In this document: positions 1 to 7,188 of the stretch, in pieces
Layout of the letters: each line of letters begins with the position of its first letter
How positions within the stretch are numbered: the first letter of the stretch is position 1
Notes under the pieces: generated by a model
Told to the model about the DNA's origin: nothing
Databases searched by the model: none
What the model saw: only the letters and a program-made list of their open reading frames with translations
Source of the DNA: CAZGMJ01 sp964649005
Lineage (GTDB): Bacteria; Planctomycetota; Phycisphaerae; Sedimentisphaerales; Anaerobacaceae
Direction of reading: 5' to 3'
NCBI GenBank assembly: GCA_964649005.1
Contig: CAZYMD010000124.1
Location: 1-15,014, forward strand
DNA length: 15,014 bases
Made by a program: the position numbers and the translations under genes

Positions 1-1155
1 GGGCCTTTCGGGCGAGGAGGAAATCTATTGGAGACGATGGGCTTGAGAACAAACGAGAATTACCAGGACCATGCGGTGCTGTTTCGATTTCTCGATGTGC
101 TGAACAATTGTCCCAACGACACATTTGTCACGGAGATCGAGAAGGTTCTCGATGTGGATCAGGTGCTGAAGTATTTCGCAGTCTCTGTAATGACCGTGCA
201 TTTGGACAACTATATCGGCGGGTGCCACAACTTCTATCTCTATGAAACCGATGGCAAGTTCACGATACTCCCCTGGGATTTGAACATGGTTTTCGGGGGA
301 TTCAATATGGGAATGTTCGGGGGCGATGCGGCCGAATACCAGATCGATCAGCTTACCACTTTGACCGATCGTCCTCTTGCTTGCAGGCTTTTGGCGCATA
401 AGCCTTATTTAGACAAATATCATCAGTATTTAGAACAAATGTTGACTGGTTGTTTCGCTGATGGTGTGATAGAGGCTCGTATCGATAAGTATGCTGCATT
501 GATCAGGCCCTACGTCGAGGCGGATGAAACGAAATCTTTTACAATGGAAGACTTCGAAAAGGGTCTTACTGAAGGTGTCGCTCGCGGGGGAATGATGGGT
601 GGACCTCCTGGTATGGGATTCCAACCTGACATGAGATTTCCACATGACGCGAATGCACCTGCGCGGGATTTTCAGCCTGATATGGGGAGACCCAACGATA
701 TGCAGGCATCTGATCATCGCGGGCAGGATTCCAGGGCACAGAGGCCACAGGATAACCAGAACCGGCAGGGTAGGCGTGGCTTCGGGAGGCGAGGACTCGG
801 CGGACCTGGGCCAGAGGATGCCAATGCACCAGAGCAGGGTTTTCGACCTGACATGGGCCGGCCTGGCGATATGCGAGCGGCCGATCAGCGTGGGCAGCGT
901 TCCAGAGCGCAGGGGCAAGATGGTAATAGGGATCAACGAGGCAGACGCGGATTCGACGGGAGAGGACGCGGCGGACCTGGCGGCGGTGGGCCTCCTGGAA
1001 TGGGCGGGCCTGGTTTGAAATCTTTTCTAAGCAAGCGTAGGGAGTCGGTTCGTAAGCAGCTCGATGGTGAGCTGCCATCGAAGACAGATACGCAAGAGTT
1101 TCAGCAAGGCGGCGGATTTGGGCCTATGATGCCGCCAATGGGGGCGAGAAGATGA
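1..1155 (+). CDS. CotH-family atypical protein kinase, C-terminal part (5' end outside window)
   Basis: The reading frame is open from base 1, so the true start lies upstream; the TTG at 28 is probably not a start. The segment around 205-310 holds the CotH signature: a 'YLYETDGKF' strand followed by 'LPWDLNMVFGG' (Asp codon at 277), where CotH kinases carry an acidic metal-binding residue. Known CotH proteins (spore coat H of Bacillus) are atypical kinases that phosphorylate coat or surface proteins; in other bacteria their targets are largely unknown. After the catalytic part (about codon 180 on) comes a Gly/Arg/Gln/Pro-rich low-complexity region with two 57-residue repeats and 'GGPPGMGG' runs. 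A final helix-like segment, 'FLSKRRESVRKQLDGELPS', resembles the 'R..SV..QL.G..P' ending of other CotH proteins. Its stop overlaps the next start (ATGA), which indicates translational coupling with the VTC-domain gene. The family call is strong; the substrate is unknown. Confidence 0.85.
   Translation, partial: GPFGRGGNLLETMGLRTNENYQDHAVLFRFLDVLNNCPNDTFVTEIEKVLDVDQVLKYFAVSVMTVHLDNYIGGCHNFYLYETDGKFTILPWDLNMVFGGFNMGMFGGDAAEYQIDQLTTLTDRPLACRLLAHKPYLDKYHQYLEQMLTGCFADGVIEARIDKYAALIRPYVEADETKSFTMEDFEKGLTEGVARGGMMGGPPGMGFQPDMRFPHDANAPARDFQPDMGRPNDMQASDHRGQDSRAQRPQDNQNRQGRRGFGRRGLGGPGPEDANAPEQGFRPDMGRPGDMRAADQRGQRSRAQGQDGNRDQRGRRGFDGRGRGGPGGGGPPGMGGPGLKSFLSKRRESVRKQLDGELPSKTDTQEFQQGGGFGPMMPPMGARR
646..987 (+). 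repeat. Two tandem 171-bp (57-codon) repeats in the CotH tail
   Basis: Unit 1 spans 646-816 and unit 2 spans 817-987, both in frame. Each begins 'DANAP', continues with a '(Q/R)PDMGRP.DM' segment, then 'RGQ.SRAQ', an Asn/Gln/Arg stretch, 'QGRRGF' or 'QRGRRGF', and ends in Gly/Pro/Arg residues. The units differ at many codons, so the duplication is not very recent, but the length is kept at 57 residues. A partial match to the 'F(Q)PDMRFP' motif precedes unit 1. The repeat makes a flexible, strongly basic tail outside the kinase fold. Confidence 0.85.
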
Positions 1156-1940
1156 TAACATTCCGGTCCAGAAGTAGTGACAATATGAAACGCGACGGAA
1201 GCGCTGCGAATTCCACTCGATTCGAGAGGAAGTTCTTTGTGCCTTCATCGAAGATTCCCTTCGCACGACACATACTTACCCATTGCTGTGCTCGTGACAG
1301 GCAGTATCCCGAAGGGGTAGTCAATTCAGTCTATTATGACACATCGGAGCTAGAGTTTTTCTGTGATTCCGACGACGGCAACTACGTCCGGAACAAGGTT
1401 CGCATTCGCTGGTACGATGGTCTGGAAAAGTACAATGGAACGGCGCCTGTGTACCTGGAGTTGAAATCAAAGAACGGATTTGCAGGCAGCAAGCAGAGAA
1501 ACAGACATCTCGTTCCTACGGAGCGACTGAGCAACGGCGCAATGAAGGACAGTATAATCGACTATACGACGCTGCGTCAGGGGCTTGCGCAGTTTGAATA
1601 TTTCCCAAGTGAGTGTTTGCTTCCTGTGATTCTTATTTCATATAACAGGCTTCGCTTCGAGGATATGCTGACTGGTACGAGAGTATCGCTGGATTGGAAT
1701 ATACGCTCGAGGCTGGTTTCGCCTCAGTTGGATCGGCAGGAAGGGGAGCTTTTGATGCAGGGTGGGGTTATAGAAATAAAAGGGCAATCGGCGGATATCC
1801 CAATCGCTCTGCAATCGATTCGTCATCTCGGGACCGACTGGAGTCGGTATTCAAAATACGCAGCCTGTATGGAATCGCAATTGGAAACACCCGGATCGGC
1901 GGGAAGGTTCTGGCCGTCCGGCAGGGTACAAGAATTTTAG
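1152..1940 (+). CDS. VTC-domain (polyphosphate polymerase domain) protein
   Basis: This is a 262-residue protein with the tunnel-fold signature of the VTC/CYTH superfamily. Visible motifs in order are 'RFERKFFV' (23-30), 'NSVYYDT' (58-64), the basic strand 'KVRIRWY' (82-88), 'YLELKSK' (101-107), 'YNRLRFE' (164-170), 'VIEIKG' (206-211) and 'SKYAACM' (234-240). The alternating Arg/Lys and Glu strands correspond to the phosphate- and metal-binding tunnel that in yeast Vtc4 makes polyphosphate from ATP. No signal peptide or membrane segment is seen, so it should be cytoplasmic. The ATG at 1152 overlaps the CotH stop as ATGA; an alternative in-frame ATG is at 1185, and the conserved domain starts after both. 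It lies between CotH and DUF4956 genes, a combination seen in other bacteria. Polyphosphate synthesis is the best guess, but other triphosphate chemistry of the superfamily is possible. Confidence 0.88.
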   Translation: MITFRSRSSDNMKRDGSAANSTRFERKFFVPSSKIPFARHILTHCCARDRQYPEGVVNSVYYDTSELEFFCDSDDGNYVRNKVRIRWYDGLEKYNGTAPVYLELKSKNGFAGSKQRNRHLVPTERLSNGAMKDSIIDYTTLRQGLAQFEYFPSECLLPVILISYNRLRFEDMLTGTRVSLDWNIRSRLVSPQLDRQEGELLMQGGVIEIKGQSADIPIALQSIRHLGTDWSRYSKYAACMESQLETPGSAGRFWPSGRVQEF

Positions 1941-1967
1941 TTTTTCGTTACTATAGGAGAATAACGC

Positions 1968-2630
1968 ATGTTGGCAGTTCAGATGACATTTCAAAGTCCA
2001 AACCTCAACCTCGTTGATACCGCTATAGCCATCAGTGTTTCACTGGCCGCCTCGGTAATTGTGTATTTGATGTACCACCTGTTCTACGGGTCGAGGACGG
2101 TCGGAGCAGGTGTGGACCGTGCGTTTATAGTTGGTGGCCCAGCTATAACCGCTCTGTTCTTGGGGATACAGAGTTCGATACCGCTGTCATTAGGTTTGTT
2201 GGGGGCGTTGTCGTTTGTACGCTTTAGAACACCTGTTAAGGACTCGGCTGAGATTGGCTTTCTACTCCTGTTGATAGCCGCGTCGATCGGGATTGCGACC
2301 GGTACTTATGCGATAGTCATCATATTGTTCCTGATCGTCTTTTTGTCGCTGAGCGTTCAATGGTTCGTTCGCAATCGCTTCTCGTTCAGATGCTTCGCCA
2401 ATCTGATGGTCTCGATGGAGAAAGATGTCTTTTCGGATCGTGAGGAGGAATTGAACAGATTTCTGGCCGGCAGCCTCGTCGATCTCAATATGAAGACCAT
2501 GTCGGTAATGGACGATCGGGTCTCGCTGCACTATCAGTTCAGAAAGAAGATTGATTTCGACAAATCGGGATTCATCAAGAAGCTAAACAGCATCTCGGAA
2601 CCTGGCAAGGTGGAAATATTCTTTGGTTGA
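1968..2630 (+). CDS. DUF4956 family membrane protein
   Basis: This 220-residue protein has hydrophobic segments at about 17-39, 52-68, 71-83 and 95-132, giving three or four membrane passes. A hydrophilic C-terminal domain follows (about 140-220). The stretch 'GLLGALSFVRFRTPVKD' (76-92) is the hallmark of DUF4956 (typical form 'GLVGALSIVRFRTPIKD'); its conserved Arg and Lys at the membrane edge suggest anion or phosphate contact. The start is set by AGGAGA at 1955-1960, seven bases before the ATG. It begins 27 bases after the VTC gene and is clearly co-transcribed with it. No biochemical function is established for the family. Its pairing with a soluble VTC domain invites comparison with yeast VTC, where the catalytic domain feeds a small membrane channel; that role is inference. 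Confidence 0.85.
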   Translation: MLAVQMTFQSPNLNLVDTAIAISVSLAASVIVYLMYHLFYGSRTVGAGVDRAFIVGGPAITALFLGIQSSIPLSLGLLGALSFVRFRTPVKDSAEIGFLLLLIAASIGIATGTYAIVIILFLIVFLSLSVQWFVRNRFSFRCFANLMVSMEKDVFSDREEELNRFLAGSLVDLNMKTMSVMDDRVSLHYQFRKKIDFDKSGFIKKLNSISEPGKVEIFFG

Positions 2631-2675
2631 TGTGCTGGATGATCGATATTTGATAAGTGATTATGGAAGATGCAG

Positions 2676-2710
2676 GAAGTGTCCGGATCCAATTTAGATT
2701 CGGGCACTTC
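2676..2710 (+). terminator. Hairpin after the CotH-VTC-DUF4956 operon, candidate terminator without U-tract
   Basis: The arms 2676-2685 (GAAGTGTCCG) and 2701-2710 (CGGGCACTTC) pair over ten positions with one G-U. The pairing continues inward for four more (2686-2689 with 2697-2700, one G-U), leaving a seven-base loop. It lies 46 bases after the DUF4956 stop. No T-run follows, so it may be a Rho-assisted or processing structure rather than a classic intrinsic terminator. Confidence 0.5.
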
Positions 2711-2792
2711 GGATTTAGCAATAAGCTGAATCTGTAATATATAAATCGGGTCTGAAAACCACGCTCTGTTAATGGATGGGCTAACCGGGTCG

Positions 2793-2808
2793 GTTCATGG
2801 CCACGAAC
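2793..2808. promoter_or_regulatory. Imperfect palindrome GTTCATGGCCACGAAC upstream of the large CotH gene
   Basis: The 16-base site reads GTTC-A-TGGCCA-C-GAAC: symmetric except for one position in each half, centred on GGCC. It extends outward by a C-G pair and a G-T. It begins 83 bases before the ATG at 2876 and overlaps a small AACCG/CGGTT hairpin at 2783-2795. Its size and symmetry fit a dimeric regulator's operator or a 5'-leader hairpin. No regulator gene is in the window and I found no convincing -35/-10 pair nearby. Confidence 0.25.
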
Positions 2809-2875
2809 TGATTAATAGTGATATCTCCAGGATATATGGGGATGCTCGTCTACGGTTTTAGCAAAGAGGTGGAAG

Positions 2876-5800
2876 ATGCGTTCATGGGCGATGGTGTTTG
2901 TGGTAGTGGTCTGCGTGTGTGTTGTGGGTAATGTCGAGGGTGGGTGTCCGTTAGCTGACCTTGATGGCAACTGCCGGGTCGATTTTAGTGACCTTAGCGT
3001 ATTGAGCGAGTACTGGCTTAGCGCTTCAGAGGATATCGGGGCCCCTGATCTGAATTCTGATGGTGACGTCAACAACATGGACCTGAGTCTCCTGGCAGAG
3101 GATTGGGGCAAACATGGTATACCTCTTGTGATCAACGAGGTTATGGCTTCGAATGTGTTGACCAAGGTCGATCCGCAGGGTGAGTATAACGATTGGATTG
3201 AGATATACAACGCAGGCGATGAGGCTATCGATGTTGCAGGAATGTACCTGACCGACGATCAGTCCGATCCAACACAATGGCAGTTTCCTCTGAATAATCC
3301 TGCTTTGACAACTATAAGTCCCAATGGATATTTGCTGATATGGGCGGATAATGATGTCGGAGATTCCGGTCTGCACACCAATTTCAAACTCGATGCAGAT
3401 GGGGATATGGTTGCTCTTTTCGATACGGATGGAGCCACTGTTATCGATAGTATGGAGTTTGGCGCCCAAACCACAGACATTTCATACGGGCGTTATCCCG
3501 ATGGCTGTGACGATCTGAGGTTCCTCGGATCACCAAGTCCCGGCGCTCAGAATAAAGATGCATACCTGGGTGAAATCGCAGAGATAGAATTCAGTAACGA
3601 GAGGGATTTTTATGAGTCATCTTTTTCACTTATGATGGCCACTGAGACACCTGATGTTGAGATATATTATACGCTGGACGGAAGTGAACCATATGTGCTT
3701 GCAGGTCGCTTGTATACAGGGACACTTTATACAGGTCCTATTACCATCAGCAAGACCACATGTCTTCGAGCCAAGGCGGTGAAGACGGGATGGAAATCGC
3801 CTGCGATTTCAACCAGGACCTATATCTTTGTATCGGATGTAATAAACCAGTCTCCCACAGGATCGAAGCCGAGTTCGAGTTGGCCCGATCCTTCATCATC
3901 ATCTTCAAGCGGCCCCGGTGGCGGCCCCGGCGGCGGTCCTGGAGGTGGCCCGGGCGGTGGAAGCGGCAGCCAGGCGATAGATTATGGAATGGACCCTGAT
4001 GTTGTTAACGATGTGCGATATAAAGAACTGATGGATGATGCTTTGCTGGCGATACCAACGATTTCATTGGTGACCCCTTTGGATAATTTGTTCAGCACTA
4101 CCACAGGTATCTATATGAACGCACAGCAGGATGGGCTTGCCTGGGAAAGACCCGTCTCTGTGGAACTGCTCAATCCCGACGAAAGCGAAGGATTTCAGAT
4201 CGATGCGGGTTTGCGTATTCGTGGTGGTATGAGCAGGCAATCTTCGAATCCGAAACATTCGTTCAGACTGTTCTTTAGGTCGGAATATGGCAGCGCTAAA
4301 CTAAATTTCCCTCTGTTTGGTGATGAAGGCGTAGACAGTTTTGACAAGGTTGACCTTCGGACGGCGCAGAATTTCTCGTGGAATTTGGGAGGCAGCTCGA
4401 GCTCAACCTGGCTTTACGACCCATTCTCACATGATTGCAGTCGTGATATGGGCCAGCCTTATACCCGAGGCCGCTTCTATCATCTTTACATTAATGGCCA
4501 GTACTGGGGACTCTATGAGACCGATGAACGTCCAAGCGACAGCTTTGGCCAGTCGTACTTCGGCGGCGATGACGATGATTATGATGTGATAAAATCAGAT
4601 AATGACAATGGCACCATTTACGCAACGGACGGTGCTGTCGACAGCTATTATAATTTGTGGACGCAGGTTAATGCGGGCGTCAGCAGCAATAGCAGCTATT
4701 TTCGCATTCAGGGAATGAATACCGACGGTTCGGTAAATCCTGACTATACACGGTACGTGGATGTCGAGAACCTGATTGATTATATGCTCATAGTTTTCTT
4801 TTCGGGTAACAGCGATATGCCTCTGGGACCGCCAGGTAGTGACAAGATGCCTCGAAATTTGGTCGCGGTTTACAATCGTGAAAATCCGGATGGTTATCAG
4901 TTTATTGCACACGATTGCGAACACTCGCTTATCACTTCGGGTTTGACGCTGAACCGCGTGAGTGTCACTCTATCCTCTGCTCTTTCCAGCAAGACAAACT
5001 GCAATCCGTGGTGGATTCATAAGAAGTTGATGAGCAATGTGGAATATCTCCTAATGTTTGCCGATCACGTTCATAAGTATTTCTTCAATGGCGGTGCGCT
5101 GACGACTGATGTGTCGGCGGAACGATGGCTGGCTCGCGCGTATGAAATCGAGATGGCGATTATAGCGGAGTCTGCAAGATGGGGTGATTATTCATCGTCC
5201 AACGATCCGAAGACAAAAGACGACGACTGGTGGCCTGCGGTTAATAATAACGTCAATAATTATTTCAAGGCGTCGGGCCAGACTCGCTCTGATATCGTAC
5301 TAAGCCAGCTAAAGTCGGCAGGCCTGTACCCATCGGTCAGTGCGCCTGTGTTTAATCAATTTGGCGGGCATGTCGATTCAGGCTATTCGCTGTCAATGAG
5401 CGCTTCGGCTGGGACTATTTACTATACCACAGACGGTTCCGATCCTCGCTTGATTGGAGGTGATGTAAATACAGATAGTGCAACGAGCTACAGTTTGCCT
5501 CTCATGCTGAATCGAAGTGCTTGTGTCAGGGCGAGAGTGCGAAGCGGGAGTGTTTGGAGTGCGTTGAATGAAGCGGTATTTGCTGTCGGACCTGTGAAGG
5601 AAAGTTTGCGGATTTCTGAAATCATGTATCATCCGCTTGGTTTAGATGGTTCGAGTGAGTCCGACGAAGAATTCATAGAGCTGACAAACATAGGCAGCCA
5701 AACCATAAATCTGAATCTTGTGAAATTCACCAATGGTATCGAATTTACCTTCGGAGAATTCGAACTGGCGCCTGCCCAGTATGTCCTAATTGTCCAGGAC

Positions 5801-7105
5801 GTTGATGCTTTCACGGCCAGGTATGGACAGGGGCTCCCAGTTGCAGGACAGTACAACGGCAGTTTGAACAACGGTGGCGAGAAGATCGAGCTTGTCGATG
5901 CATTGGGAACCGCTATTCACAGCTTCAAGTATAAGGATGGCTGGCGTGACGTCACCGATGGCGATGGATATTCGCTTACGATTATCGATCCGTCAGTGTC
6001 CGATCCGAATACCTGGGGTGATAAGGATTCGTGGAGAGCGAGTGTGTATCCAGGCGGCTCGCCAGGTACTGACGATAATGGTCTAATACCCAATCCTGGC
6101 AGTGTGGTTATCAATGAAGTGCTGGCGCATTCGCATGATCAGGCGTCAGACTGGATCGAGCTGTATAACAAAACAGATGCATCGATCGATATAGGAGGCT
6201 GGTATCTTAGTGACAGTAAATCCAATCTTGAAAAATACAAGATCGCAGACGATATGATTTTGCCTGCGTACGGATATATAGTGTTTAACGAGATAGCCAA
6301 TTTCGGCAGCACAAGCGGTGATCCTGGCAGACTTACTGCGTTCGCTTTGAGTGAGAATGGCGAGAGTATCTATCTGACAGGCGCGATAGGCGGTGTTCTG
6401 ACGGGATACCGGCAGAACGAACAGTTCGGCGCATCCGCAACGGATGTTTCGTTCGGACGTTATTGCAAGCAGAGCACCGGAACATATAATTTCGTGCCAA
6501 TGAGCTATCTGACCCCCTGGCAGCCTAATGCTTATCCCAAGGTTGGGCCTGTAGTCATTAGTGAGATTATGTATAATCCCGACTGGCATGCTGGTGGGAC
6601 CTGTGGGAACGATCAATACGAATATGTGGAGCTATGCAATATCAGCGGAGTGCCGGTGACGTTATACATTTCTGATGCAGGTGAACCGTGGTGTTTTACT
6701 GAGGGCATAAATTATGAGTTCGGTGTTGAGCCTGATGTGGTGACGATACCTGCGAATGGGTATATAGTCGTAGTGCGGGATGTGGATGCCTTTTGTCTGC
6801 GATATCCTGATGTGCCTGTTGAGAATACCTATGGGCCATATACCGGAGCTCTGAATAACGCAGGTGAATGTCTGGAACTGTCGCAGCCAGGTGATGTGGA
6901 CGTATATGGAAATAGATACTGGCTCCGAGTCGATAGAGTGGTCTATAGTGACGGCTCACACGCCGACGATGACTCAGCAGATTTATGGCCCGTCGCAGCC
7001 GATGGACTGGGTATGTCCCTCCAACGCATCGACCTAACCGCCTACGGCAATGATCCAAACAACTGGCAGGCCGCTATCCCTTCACCTGGTCAGGCAAATC
7101 CCTAA
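2876..7105 (+). CDS. Secreted multidomain protein: dockerin-like, lamin-tail domains, CotH kinase-like domain
   Basis: This 1409-residue protein starts at ATG 2876 behind AGAGGTGG (2865-2872). Residues 1-22 form a signal peptide. Residues 24-78 form a dockerin-like pair of calcium loops ('DLDGNCRVDFSDL', 'DLNSDGDVNNMDL', ending 'LLAEDW'). Then come a lamin-tail (LTD) domain (about 83-205), a chitobiase-C-terminal-like module (about 244-318, 'YYTLDGSEP'), and a poly-Ser plus GPGGG linker (333-365). A CotH domain follows at about 394-700: 'GLRIRGG' at 445, 'YINGQYWGLYE' at 538, 'AHDCEHSL' at 678 with Asp680 and Glu682 as probable metal ligands. A second 'YYTTDGSDP' module lies near 822-903, then three more LTDs (about 910-1045, 1075-1197, 1225-1395). 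No C-terminal anchor is seen. Such architectures are frequent in Planctomycetota, with unknown substrates. It may be an extracellular kinase or a structural/adhesive scaffold. Confidence 0.88.
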   Translation: MRSWAMVFVVVVCVCVVGNVEGGCPLADLDGNCRVDFSDLSVLSEYWLSASEDIGAPDLNSDGDVNNMDLSLLAEDWGKHGIPLVINEVMASNVLTKVDPQGEYNDWIEIYNAGDEAIDVAGMYLTDDQSDPTQWQFPLNNPALTTISPNGYLLIWADNDVGDSGLHTNFKLDADGDMVALFDTDGATVIDSMEFGAQTTDISYGRYPDGCDDLRFLGSPSPGAQNKDAYLGEIAEIEFSNERDFYESSFSLMMATETPDVEIYYTLDGSEPYVLAGRLYTGTLYTGPITISKTTCLRAKAVKTGWKSPAISTRTYIFVSDVINQSPTGSKPSSSWPDPSSSSSSGPGGGPGGGPGGGPGGGSGSQAIDYGMDPDVVNDVRYKELMDDALLAIPTISLVTPLDNLFSTTTGIYMNAQQDGLAWERPVSVELLNPDESEGFQIDAGLRIRGGMSRQSSNPKHSFRLFFRSEYGSAKLNFPLFGDEGVDSFDKVDLRTAQNFSWNLGGSSSSTWLYDPFSHDCSRDMGQPYTRGRFYHLYINGQYWGLYETDERPSDSFGQSYFGGDDDDYDVIKSDNDNGTIYATDGAVDSYYNLWTQVNAGVSSNSSYFRIQGMNTDGSVNPDYTRYVDVENLIDYMLIVFFSGNSDMPLGPPGSDKMPRNLVAVYNRENPDGYQFIAHDCEHSLITSGLTLNRVSVTLSSALSSKTNCNPWWIHKKLMSNVEYLLMFADHVHKYFFNGGALTTDVSAERWLARAYEIEMAIIAESARWGDYSSSNDPKTKDDDWWPAVNNNVNNYFKASGQTRSDIVLSQLKSAGLYPSVSAPVFNQFGGHVDSGYSLSMSASAGTIYYTTDGSDPRLIGGDVNTDSATSYSLPLMLNRSACVRARVRSGSVWSALNEAVFAVGPVKESLRISEIMYHPLGLDGSSESDEEFIELTNIGSQTINLNLVKFTNGIEFTFGEFELAPAQYVLIVQDVDAFTARYGQGLPVAGQYNGSLNNGGEKIELVDALGTAIHSFKYKDGWRDVTDGDGYSLTIIDPSVSDPNTWGDKDSWRASVYPGGSPGTDDNGLIPNPGSVVINEVLAHSHDQASDWIELYNKTDASIDIGGWYLSDSKSNLEKYKIADDMILPAYGYIVFNEIANFGSTSGDPGRLTAFALSENGESIYLTGAIGGVLTGYRQNEQFGASATDVSFGRYCKQSTGTYNFVPMSYLTPWQPNAYPKVGPVVISEIMYNPDWHAGGTCGNDQYEYVELCNISGVPVTLYISDAGEPWCFTEGINYEFGVEPDVVTIPANGYIVVVRDVDAFCLRYPDVPVENTYGPYTGALNNAGECLELSQPGDVDVYGNRYWLRVDRVVYSDGSHADDDSADLWPVAADGLGMSLQRIDLTAYGNDPNNWQAAIPSPGQANP
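3911..3961 (+). repeat. GPGGG codon repeat, interdomain linker
   Basis: Four consecutive Gly-Pro-Gly-Gly(-Gly) units, very GC-rich compared with the surrounding gene, follow a Ser-rich run. They separate the first chitobiase-C-like module from the CotH domain. Synonymous codons vary between units, so it is maintained as protein sequence and is not a fresh slippage product. Confidence 0.8.
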
Positions 7106-7116
7106 TTAGGAGTGCC

Positions 7117-7181
7117 ATCAAATTTTCGATGTTTGATTCATCAATAATAGCTTTGTGATTAATAGGGAAGATTATATTGAT
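7117..7181. other. AT-rich gap between convergent genes with two weak inverted repeats
   Basis: Only 83 bases separate the convergent stops at 7105 and 7189. Within it are ATCAAA/TTTGAT (7117-7122 with 7132-7137) and ATCAAT/ATTGAT (7140-7145 with 7176-7181). The second pairing can be lengthened by AAT/ATT across a two-base bulge. Neither is GC-rich or followed by a clear T-run, so a bidirectional terminator is only possible. Confidence 0.25.
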
Positions 7182-7188
7182 AACTGTG

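Noticed and set aside
28..30. TTG at 28 as start of the first CotH gene
   Set aside because: Although GAGGAGG precedes it, the frame is open to base 1, and the window begins inside the CotH domain, so essential N-terminal kinase regions must lie upstream.
430..1078. Long minus-strand frames opposite the CotH repeat tail
   Set aside because: They arise from the low-complexity Gly/Pro/Arg codons of the sense gene and have repetitive, unnatural composition.
3911..3961. Collagen-like domain
   Set aside because: The repeat period is four residues (GPGG), not Gly-X-Y triplets, and only four units exist. It is a linker.
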